Of a stretch of DNA of 36,011 nt, positions 19,413 to 27,591 are shown piece after piece (position 1 is the first letter of the stretch; the number at the start of each line of letters is the position of its first letter). A model generated the notes under the pieces. It had not been told where the DNA came from and did not search any database. It saw only the letters and a list, made by a program, of their open reading frames with translations. The stretch is from Candidatus Omnitrophota bacterium (GTDB lineage: Bacteria; Omnitrophota; Omnitrophia; Omnitrophales; Aquincolibacteriaceae), in contig JACPXM010000004.1 of assembly GCA_016196545.1 (NCBI GenBank), positions 1-36,011 of the forward strand, in the 5' to 3' direction. A program made the translations under genes and the position numbers.

Positions 19413-20733
19413 AAAATCTTATTCTCCATTAACGGCACGGCGTGTGGTGATCACAGGCATGGGTGCTGTCACTCCCTTGGGGCTTTCGGTGCGCGAGATT
19501 TGGCCTCGTATGATCGAAGGCCATTCGGGGATTGGGCCTATCACGCTTTTTGACGCTTCTGAATTTCCCACCCGGATTGCGGGGGAGGTTAAGGGCTTCG
19601 ACTTCAACGCCTGGCTCGAGCGTGATTCCGCGCTGCAATTTGCCGGCCGCGGGACTTTTTTCGCTTTGAAGGCCGCAGAGGAGGCCTTCCGCGATTCCCA
19701 CCTGCGTTCCTTTAATATCAATCCCGATCGATTTGGAATCTATTTCGGTGCTGGGGATAGCGGGAGCGAATTTATTCCATTTGTGGAAATGGTGAAATCC
19801 TCTTTTTCAAATGCTTCCTCCGTGAACCCAGATTTGGTGGATAAAGGCCTTTTTGTCGGGCATTCCACGGAAAAAATGCATGGTCGCAAGGAGCTTGAAA
19901 TGCAGCCGTTTATGACAGTAGCGCATCTGGCGCGGCGTTTTGACATTCGCGGCCCCGTTTCCAACTGCCTTACGGCGTGCGCTGCTTCGTCCCAAGCCAT
20001 TGGTGAAGCGAGTGAATGGATTCGACGTGGGGATGCAGACATTGTGATGAGTGGAGGCGCGCATTCCATGGTTTATCCGCTTGGGATCGCCGGATTCAGC
20101 TCCCTTACTGTACTCTCTTCCTATAACGAGGACCCCGCTAAGGCTTCGCGTCCCTTCGATAAGAGGCGAGATGGTTTTGTGCTTGCAGAAGGGGCCGGAG
20201 TGGTTCTTCTCGAAGAATTACAGCATGCCCTAAAACGCCACGCCCGCATTTACGGAGAAATTATTGGTTATGGTTCAACGACGGATGCCTACCGACTGAC
20301 GGATATGGATCCGATTGGAGTGGGTGGGGCTCGGGCCATTGAAATGGCGCTAAAAAAGGCGCATCTTACAGCAGATGACATTAATTATATTAATGCCCAT
20401 GGGACCGCGACCTCGGTGAATGACGCCATTGAGACCTTGGTCATTAAAAAAGTTTTAGGGGCTAAAGCCTATGAAATACCGGTGAGCTCGATCAAGTCGA
20501 TGATAGGTCATATGATTGCTGCCGCCGGTGTCATGGAAGTGATTACTTGCTTGCTTGCGATGAAAGATAAAGTGATTCCTCCGACTATTAATTACGAGGA
20601 GCCGGACCCCGATTGCGATCTCGATTATGTGCCGAATCTTGCCCGCGAAAAGGAGGTCAAGGTTGCGCTTTCCAATTCCTTTGGATTTGGAGGGCAAAAT
20701 ATATGCCTGGCCCTATCCCGCTATGATGAATAA
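19405..20733 (+). CDS. beta-ketoacyl-ACP synthase with intact catalytic residues (KS2)
   Basis: NCLTACAASSQAIGEA (Cys codon 19978-19980), INAHGTATSVNDAIET, KSMIGHMIAAAG. GTG at 19405 overlaps the KS1 stop by 8 nt. Confidence 0.92.
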   Translation: MIEKSYSPLTARRVVITGMGAVTPLGLSVREIWPRMIEGHSGIGPITLFDASEFPTRIAGEVKGFDFNAWLERDSALQFAGRGTFFALKAAEEAFRDSHLRSFNINPDRFGIYFGAGDSGSEFIPFVEMVKSSFSNASSVNPDLVDKGLFVGHSTEKMHGRKELEMQPFMTVAHLARRFDIRGPVSNCLTACAASSQAIGEASEWIRRGDADIVMSGGAHSMVYPLGIAGFSSLTVLSSYNEDPAKASRPFDKRRDGFVLAEGAGVVLLEELQHALKRHARIYGEIIGYGSTTDAYRLTDMDPIGVGGARAIEMALKKAHLTADDINYINAHGTATSVNDAIETLVIKKVLGAKAYEIPVSSIKSMIGHMIAAAGVMEVITCLLAMKDKVIPPTINYEEPDPDCDLDYVPNLAREKEVKVALSNSFGFGGQNICLALSRYDE

Positions 20734-21838
20734 TCCCGCTCCTTCTTCCCGTTTTATTTTTCTCACGGGTTCCACTGGTTGCCTTGGCAAAGAGCTCCTC
20801 CGCCGTCTGCTTGCCTCTCCGGAAGTCAAACTGGGGCTCTTGATACGGCGCAAAGGTCGGCATTCCTGCTGGGATAGGGCGCGAAAAATCCTAGCGGCTT
20901 TTGAACTGGATTATTTGCTTGGAACACGCGTTGAAGTCTTTGACGGTGATATTACGATGCCTGATTTTGGGCTCGATCAAGAAGAACTGGATTTTTTGCG
21001 CCGCCGCACCGATGAGTTTTATCATGTCGCCGCGCTGACGGCTTTAAATGGTTCTGAAGAAGATTGCCGGGAGATAAACACGGAAGGCTCCCGCAGAGCG
21101 CTTCAAATGGCCTGGGATTTTCGCAATCACGGACGGTTGAACCGGTTTGTTTATTACAGCACGGCCTTTGTGGCCGGAAGCCTGCAAACTTATAAGGCGC
21201 TCGAAGACTCACTTCCCGAACAGCCGGCCCATGCGAATTTTTACGAGTCCAGCAAATATCAAGCGGAATTGTTGGTGCGCCAGGCCATAAGCGCAGGACT
21301 TCCTTGCACGATTTTTCGCCCCAGTATTGTCGTTGGGAATTCACAAACCGGAGAAGTTTCGGAATTTAATGTGATTTATCCTTTTATGCGTCTTTTTGTC
21401 CACGGGGTTCTCTCCACATTGCCTTCCCGGCTCGAACATTCTTTCAACATTGTTCCGATTGACTATGTGATTGAGGCCTCTCTTGCCATTGTCAGAATAC
21501 CTCAATCGATCGGCAAGACGTTTCATCTGGTGACGGAGACACCGCCTTCCGTTGCGGATTTATTCCGGCTTCGCGAAAGCGATTATTCTTTCGTGCCTCC
21601 GGTTCGGTTGGTGGATCCGGATCATTTTCGCAAGGAGGGCCTCTCGGCCGATGAGCAGTTGGTTTTTGAAATGCTTCAGCCTTATCTGGGCTATTTAAAC
21701 GGCGAACTCAGTTTTGATACGACCAATACCCGAAACGCACTCGAAGGCACACGGATTACCCCACCCAAAACCGATCAGGTTTTTCTTAAACGGTTGTTTC
21801 AATATGCCGTTGAGACGGGCTATTTAGTCGTAAAATAA
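20726..21838 (+). CDS. extended SDR, thioester-reductase-like NAD(P)-dependent reductase
   Basis: FLTGSTGCLGKELLRRLL, YYSTAFVAGS, FYESSKYQAELLVRQA (YxxxK), CTIFRPSIVVGNSQTGE. ATG at 20723 or 20726, overlapping the KS2 stop. Confidence 0.8.
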   Translation: MNNPAPSSRFIFLTGSTGCLGKELLRRLLASPEVKLGLLIRRKGRHSCWDRARKILAAFELDYLLGTRVEVFDGDITMPDFGLDQEELDFLRRRTDEFYHVAALTALNGSEEDCREINTEGSRRALQMAWDFRNHGRLNRFVYYSTAFVAGSLQTYKALEDSLPEQPAHANFYESSKYQAELLVRQAISAGLPCTIFRPSIVVGNSQTGEVSEFNVIYPFMRLFVHGVLSTLPSRLEHSFNIVPIDYVIEASLAIVRIPQSIGKTFHLVTETPPSVADLFRLRESDYSFVPPVRLVDPDHFRKEGLSADEQLVFEMLQPYLGYLNGELSFDTTNTRNALEGTRITPPKTDQVFLKRLFQYAVETGYLVVK

Positions 21839-21845
21839 AAGCCCC

Positions 21846-23000
21846 TTACCGCCAGCTTGTTTTGCCACGCGTGAATGCGATCCAAAAACTATTCCAAAGA
21901 ATTCCGCTTAAAATTAACGCTGCAAGAGAATGGACTAGGCTATAGCGAATCGGGGCCCTGACAATACCATAGCCGAGCATACAAACGGTGGTAATTAAAA
22001 CATTCAGGAGAAACCATGCTCCCCAAGGGCCCTGCCATACACTTTTTTCGTTCGAAAACATGAGGGCCGCTGTGACTCCCATAAAAATGAAAAAGGGGAG
22101 AGCGGAAAAAAACAAAAGATTAAGAGTCTTTATGAGTAATCTCACCGGATTTTGTTCAAAGGCGTGAAGATAAATACGCCTCCAGCCCTTCCAAAGAGAC
22201 TCGAAATTATCGTACATGCGTGTTCCGTAAACCTCGGTTCCCAGAGCACACTGGACTTTCGCACCGCTTTGCTTTGCTTTCTTCATCAATGCAAAATCCT
22301 CCAGAAAAGCTTCCCGGACGGATTCATGCCTGCCCAATGATTCATACAATTTACGGCGTATGAGAAGATATTGACCGTTCGCGAAGGCAAGCGGGTCGGT
22401 GGGATCATTGATTCGCTCAATGGGAAACCAAAGGCCGATATAACACATGGCAGCCGGTTGAATAAGATGCTCGCAGAATCCCTCCATAAGGGCTTCCGGT
22501 AAGAGAGTCAAAAAGGAAACCCCATGCCTTTGAGCGTGAGCCAGCGCAAGCCTAAGTCCCGCGGGTTTATGGCGTGTGTCGGCATCCGTGAAGAGGAGCC
22601 AATCTCCCGTTGCGTCCAGAGACCCGTGATGCAGGGCATAATTCTTTCCGGTCCATCCTCCCGGTGTGGCTGAAGTTGCCCGAGGCTGGATTTGCGGAGT
22701 CATAGAGGCTAACAAGGCAGGGGTTCGGTCACTGGATTCATTATCGATGGCGAAAATCTCTTTGGGCTCATAATCTTGAAGGACGAGAGACTCTAGACAG
22801 GCTGCAATATTTTTTTCTTCATTTTTCGCTGGGACGAGAATGGAAACCCGTTCCGGACAAGGGGCGTGTGATTCAGGCTGAGGGTTTTTTGAGATAACCG
22901 GTAGCTTTCTAAGCGTGAAAAGAGCCCGCCCCGAACGATACAGCCAGACTAGGGAGCTTGCGGCAAAAAGACACCAAAGTGAAACGGAAATAAATTGCAT
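21846..23000 (-). CDS. GT2-family glycosyltransferase, HpnB/CrtQ-like, membrane-associated
   Basis: VSILVPAKNEEKNIAACLESLVLQDYEPKEIFAIDNESSDRT, LLFTDADTRHKP, N- and C-terminal TM segments. ATG at 23000 (MQFISVSLW). Confidence 0.82.
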   Translation of the reverse strand: MQFISVSLWCLFAASSLVWLYRSGRALFTLRKLPVISKNPQPESHAPCPERVSILVPAKNEEKNIAACLESLVLQDYEPKEIFAIDNESSDRTPALLASMTPQIQPRATSATPGGWTGKNYALHHGSLDATGDWLLFTDADTRHKPAGLRLALAHAQRHGVSFLTLLPEALMEGFCEHLIQPAAMCYIGLWFPIERINDPTDPLAFANGQYLLIRRKLYESLGRHESVREAFLEDFALMKKAKQSGAKVQCALGTEVYGTRMYDNFESLWKGWRRIYLHAFEQNPVRLLIKTLNLLFFSALPFFIFMGVTAALMFSNEKSVWQGPWGAWFLLNVLITTVCMLGYGIVRAPIRYSLVHSLAALILSGILWNSFWIAFTRGKTSWR

Positions 23001-23042
23001 TTTCGAAGTGATTTTATCATAGAATAAGCCGAAAATTAAATC

Positions 23043-25385
23043 ATGCTTCTCTTTCGCAAAATAGCCGAATTCATCCTCCTTTTGAAGTGGCCCATTCTCC
23101 TTTGTTTCGTTCTCATCAGTTTGCTTATGATGAATGCGGCCTTTAAACTTCAAATCGATCCTTCCATGGAGCCCCTCTTTATCAAAGGCTCCGAAGAGTA
23201 TCGCTATTATCAAGAATACAACCTCCGCTATGGAAGCGATGAAATGATCGCTGTGGCCATGGCGACCCCCGACCTTTTTACCGTACGCCATTTGGCCAAG
23301 CTTGAGGAGCTCACCTCCAGTTTAAAAAAATTTCCGCAGGTTGAAAAGGTCATGAGCCTGGCATCCGTCATGGATATCAAACACAAATTCATGGGAGTCA
23401 AAATCGTCCCGGCCCTTGAAGCCTTTTTTGAGGGGGAAGAATCCCTCACCGAACTCCGGAAAAACATTCTCTCCAACCCTCTCTTCGTCCACAATCTTGT
23501 TTCTGCGGACGGGAAAATTGCAAACCTTGTCGTTTATTTAAAAACCACAGGTCCGGATAAGGCAAAAGGGGCAGGCTTATTCATTAAAGAGCTCCAGCAG
23601 CTCCTTAAAAAGGAAGCAAGGGAAGGAGTTGAGTTTTACATGGCCGGCTCTCCGGTCGAGCAGTATGAATTTATCAGCCTGATCCGCCGCGACCAGTTTC
23701 TCTTTGTCCCTTTAATCGCACTTTTATTGATTGTTACAACGCTCATCATTTACCGAAGTTTTGCCTGCATGATCCTTTCCATGACCATTGTCTTTATGAC
23801 GCTCACGTGGACACTCGGTACGATTTCCTTGTTGGGCAAGGAACTTAATTTGATGACTTCGCTGCTTGCACCCGTCATCATGATTATTGCGGTTGTCAAC
23901 ACGGTCTATCTCATGAATCTTTTCTTTGAGATTCGCCCTCATCATCCGAGCATGCGCTATTCCGTGATCCTGACCATTGAGCAGCTCGGGGTACCTTCCT
24001 TTTTGACCCATATGACGACGTTTCTCGGATTTTTTTCTTTAGCCCTCAATTCCATTCCCGCGATTCGGAGTTTTGGAATATTCGCAGCCGTGGGCACTTT
24101 TTATTCTTACGTGATTGAACTTGTGATGACGACCATTCTTCTTCCCATTCTTCCGTACCGCCGTTTGCGCGAATTTTTTGATGAGCGGAAATTTTTTAAC
24201 CGCATTGTCATCAATTTTTTGGAAAACCTCGAGGCCCATTGGAAATGGGTCATTTTGGCGGGCGCTGCACTAACGTTCATTTTTTCGGTGATCGGAATCT
24301 CGAAAATCCGTGTCGATACGAATATTGTCAAACAAATGAAACCCGATGTTCCCTTGGCAGTAGCCACGCGGTTCATTGATGAAAATCTGACCGGTGTTTA
24401 CTCGCTTGGATTTGTTATGAGAAGAAAGAACGGCGGCACTTTTGTGGATTATGAAACCCTTGAGAAAGTGGACCGCTTTGTTCAATACCTTGAGTCGAAG
24501 CCTGAAATTCCAAAGGCGAACTCTTTGACGACGCTTTTAAAGAAAATTAATGCGGCCAAGGAAGGCGAAATGACAGAAATGAAAATAACGAGCGATCCGG
24601 AAATGTTGGAGAGGTATTTTAAGGGTATCAGTGAATCCGAGGATCCGGAGGTATGGAAGTATATCTCCACCGATTTGAGAGAGATGCGTATCGAGGCTCG
24701 CATGAAGGCGGTTGGGACGACGGAAGGTGCCGCCGTGGAACGGGATATCCTTCAGTACCTCGACCAGCAATTAGGTCACGATTTTGATTATCATGTGACG
24801 GGAAATGTGGTTTTGCTCGGAAAGATTGCTGAAGAGCTTGTCCAGGAGCAAGCCAAGAGTTTCGGTTTTGCATTCGCAGCCATCTTGATTTTAATCACAC
24901 TGATTTTCCGTTCGCTCCTGATGGGTCTTTTAGCAGCAGTTCCCAATCTTATTCCGATTCTTGCGGTTTACGCGGTTACGGGATTTATGGGTATTGAGCT
25001 CTCTTCAGCGACGGCGATGATTGCCAGCATTGTCCTGGGGCTTGTCGTGGACGCCTCCATTCAGTTCCTCTATCGTTTTCGTCATGAGTTCAAACGTCGC
25101 TTCCATTATTTGCAGTCGTTGCATCATACTTACCGGAATATGGGGCAGTCCATGATCATTTCGACGATTATTCTTTGTGCGGGTTTTGGTTCCAGCGTCT
25201 TTTCGAGCTTTCATCCCACGGTTCACTTCGGATTGATGACAAGTCTTGCAATATTTTTTGCGCTTATTTGTACGTTGATTGTGCTGCCTGTATGTTTGAT
25301 GATGTTGCGGCCCTTTGGGAAGGAAAAGCTCTTTAAAAAGGAGCCTCGGACTGACGAATTTAAAGTGATTGTAACTTCCGATTAA
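23043..25385 (+). CDS. MMPL/RND-family exporter (HpnN-like)
   Basis: 780-aa two-repeat TM architecture; hydrophobic blocks around FVPLIALLLIVTTLIIYRSF and FAFAAILILITLIFRSLLMGLLAAVPNLIPILAVYAVTGFMGIELSSATAMIASIVLGLVVDASIQFLYRFRHE. Confidence 0.85.
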   Translation: MLLFRKIAEFILLLKWPILLCFVLISLLMMNAAFKLQIDPSMEPLFIKGSEEYRYYQEYNLRYGSDEMIAVAMATPDLFTVRHLAKLEELTSSLKKFPQVEKVMSLASVMDIKHKFMGVKIVPALEAFFEGEESLTELRKNILSNPLFVHNLVSADGKIANLVVYLKTTGPDKAKGAGLFIKELQQLLKKEAREGVEFYMAGSPVEQYEFISLIRRDQFLFVPLIALLLIVTTLIIYRSFACMILSMTIVFMTLTWTLGTISLLGKELNLMTSLLAPVIMIIAVVNTVYLMNLFFEIRPHHPSMRYSVILTIEQLGVPSFLTHMTTFLGFFSLALNSIPAIRSFGIFAAVGTFYSYVIELVMTTILLPILPYRRLREFFDERKFFNRIVINFLENLEAHWKWVILAGAALTFIFSVIGISKIRVDTNIVKQMKPDVPLAVATRFIDENLTGVYSLGFVMRRKNGGTFVDYETLEKVDRFVQYLESKPEIPKANSLTTLLKKINAAKEGEMTEMKITSDPEMLERYFKGISESEDPEVWKYISTDLREMRIEARMKAVGTTEGAAVERDILQYLDQQLGHDFDYHVTGNVVLLGKIAEELVQEQAKSFGFAFAAILILITLIFRSLLMGLLAAVPNLIPILAVYAVTGFMGIELSSATAMIASIVLGLVVDASIQFLYRFRHEFKRRFHYLQSLHHTYRNMGQSMIISTIILCAGFGSSVFSSFHPTVHFGLMTSLAIFFALICTLIVLPVCLMMLRPFGKEKLFKKEPRTDEFKVIVTSD

Positions 25386-26119
25386 ACCTTTGCTTGCATG
25401 TTTACGGAGACTTCATTGTCTGCTTGAAGGGGCTCCGAATACCAATCGAAACGGCCCAAATCCGTCTCAGGCAGGGAAGCCAGCGGATCGGAATCTTCAG
25501 GGAGCAAATCCAACCCTAAAATCATAAAATCGGCAAGGTGATTTTCCGTAAAATCAGGATTCGCGATAAGCCGCAGGGAATGAATTTCGGAATACGGAAA
25601 CTTAGACGGAAGTTTAAAGTAAACGTTTTCCGGCTCGACGGATGATTCTAGATACACAAAAAAGGGCCTATCGCGCCGGCCTTCGTCATGATCAAAAACT
25701 ATGGCAAGCTGATTTACGCCCGTGCCCGCGTAGCGAAGGTGAAACCATCGGTTTCTAAGGTCTAATGACTTCTCGAAGACAAGAAAAAAGGATGCGTGTC
25801 CTGAAAGTTCGTCAAATCTTAACCGATAACCCGAACCCTCCAATGCTTGATAGGTCATGGCTCCTTGAAAACCCTCGAGCAAGGGTTTTTTTAGGAGAGA
25901 AATTCCGTTGAGGGGATCCACAAAAGCGGGTTTTTCTGCAAGGCGAAGCGGTGGGGCCAGGGTATTTTTCCCAAAAGTTTCTGTCTCATAATATTTGTTT
26001 TGCACCTCTTCCTCGGTCATTTCACGGAACGGACCCGCGATCCCCTGAGGGGAACTTAGGCTGAGAATACATAATCCAATGATTAGAATTGAAAATTTAT
26101 AGAGTAAATTTATTTTCAT
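25382..26119 (-). CDS. secreted hypothetical protein, predicted beta-rich
   Basis: Signal peptide MKINLLYKFSILIIGLCILSLSSPQGIAGP; start at 26119; no family recognised. Confidence 0.6.
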   Translation of the reverse strand: MKINLLYKFSILIIGLCILSLSSPQGIAGPFREMTEEEVQNKYYETETFGKNTLAPPLRLAEKPAFVDPLNGISLLKKPLLEGFQGAMTYQALEGSGYRLRFDELSGHASFFLVFEKSLDLRNRWFHLRYAGTGVNQLAIVFDHDEGRRDRPFFVYLESSVEPENVYFKLPSKFPYSEIHSLRLIANPDFTENHLADFMILGLDLLPEDSDPLASLPETDLGRFDWYSEPLQADNEVSVNMQAKV

Positions 26120-26250
26120 GGTGATTTGCGGATGCCCGCCCCCCTGATTTTTTGGCCTAGATTTTTCGGTAACTCTCAAAACTTACAATCTGATTAAAGG
26201 TTACCCGACGATGATTGAAAATGCAAAGACCGCTCCAGAGGGTATTGAGT

Positions 26251-27591
26251 TCAGGACTTTTGGGTTTGGGGGATTTTTCCAGGAGAGATGTTCATGAAGC
26301 CAAAGGTTTCCATCCCGTGAATGACCTCTTCAGGAGATTCCGAGCCTTTTTGGGCCCAGTGCGTTTTGTAGATAAGCTCACTTGTTTTTAAAGTAGAAAT
26401 ATCGGCTTGATACTTATTGAGAAATTCCTGAAATCGGCCCCTTGCCGAGATTTCCTTATAAACGGCCTGAATGTCTTCGGGGGGAGTTTCTCCGTAAGCT
26501 TTATAGCGGGACATAAAAAGGAGAAAATGATCTTCATTGGCGCTTGCGCGCAAGGCATCTTTGATAAAACTTTCCATATCTTGGCTCGTGTTTTTTTCTA
26601 AAAAAAAAGGATGATTGATTTCCTGGCTCACAAGATCACTTATGGATATTTTCATTCCGAGTTTTGTTGCAAGGCGAAGTCCTTCCTGATAGGCGTCCGT
26701 GGCCTCCGTGTGGCGTCCCAGGAGCCTTAAAAGAAAGTGCCGCTGCATTTGACATTTCGGATCAAAAGGGGAAAGCAGAATGGCTTGATCAATATCCTGA
26801 AGATTTTCGGAGGATACGCGGTCAAGCAGGGGGTTGGCGCCGAGCCAGGAGCGTTCATAGTAAGGGCGATAGTCCCGTGGATTGGCCCGAATGAGGTCTG
26901 CGAATTTCTGCCAGGAATTTCTAAAACTGAGGTCTCTTGTATCCTTGGTGACAAACCCCGCGACGGATCCGGCCCGAGCACCGCGGGCGAGGGTCAGAAT
27001 ATCCTGATAAAGCTCTTGGGCGCTGCGCCAAACTCCTTCCCGTTTTTCCGCAGCCTCCTTTTCAAAGCGAAGAAAGACTTCCTTTTGAATAAACGGCCGG
27101 CGCGTGTCAACAAACCCCAATCCCATCTTGATCAGTTCGCTGTTCAAGAGACGATCTTGAGTTTGATAACCAAGGCCCTTTTCCCCTTGGCTCGATGCTG
27201 GATCCGCTTTCAGATGAAGGCTATACCATACATAGGCAAGTAGCCTCCCGTTTTCGTCAAAGTGAGAAGTACCGGCATTCGAGGAATCAAAAGAAAGAAT
27301 AAGAGGCCTCTGTCCCACATTGGTATCCATGAAATTCATTGCCTGTGCGGAAAGACTCGAAAGCGACATCGACTGCATTTGACGGTAGCTTGCCTTGAAG
27401 CGCTCACTCAATATCAGCTGAACATTGTTGGTGGCAACGCCAATGAGACGGATGACCCGGCCGTCTGTTAGCTCCAGTGTTTCTCCATCTAAGGCGCGTT
27501 TTAAAGTAATGTCATCGCCATACATTTGAATGGGGCTTAAGAGCAGGGATAGTAAAAGCAATACAGAAGAAAAAAAAATGTTTTTTTTCAT
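26251..27591 (-). CDS. secreted SNase-like domain protein with C-terminal TPR-like region
   Basis: ITLKRALDGETLELTDGRVIRLIGVATNN, HFDENGRLLAYVWY, LLNSELIKMGLGFVDTR, RFEKEAAEKREGVW resembles thermonuclease; later DIDQAILLSPFDPKCQMQRHFLLRLLGRHTEATDAYQEGLRLA. Confidence 0.65.
   Translation of the reverse strand: MKKNIFFSSVLLLLSLLLSPIQMYGDDITLKRALDGETLELTDGRVIRLIGVATNNVQLILSERFKASYRQMQSMSLSSLSAQAMNFMDTNVGQRPLILSFDSSNAGTSHFDENGRLLAYVWYSLHLKADPASSQGEKGLGYQTQDRLLNSELIKMGLGFVDTRRPFIQKEVFLRFEKEAAEKREGVWRSAQELYQDILTLARGARAGSVAGFVTKDTRDLSFRNSWQKFADLIRANPRDYRPYYERSWLGANPLLDRVSSENLQDIDQAILLSPFDPKCQMQRHFLLRLLGRHTEATDAYQEGLRLATKLGMKISISDLVSQEINHPFFLEKNTSQDMESFIKDALRASANEDHFLLFMSRYKAYGETPPEDIQAVYKEISARGRFQEFLNKYQADISTLKTSELIYKTHWAQKGSESPEEVIHGMETFGFMNISPGKIPQTQKS

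Noticed and set aside
14984-25385. Calling the cluster a canonical aryl-polyene or hopanoid locus
   Set aside because: Ammonia lyase, acyl-CoA ligase, acyltransferase, dedicated KR and squalene-hopene cyclase are not visible in the window.
26170-26207. GGTAAC...GTTACC inverted repeat between the two minus-strand secreted-protein genes
   Set aside because: Arms are 6 bp with a 25-nt loop and no T-run; too weak to call a terminator or operator.
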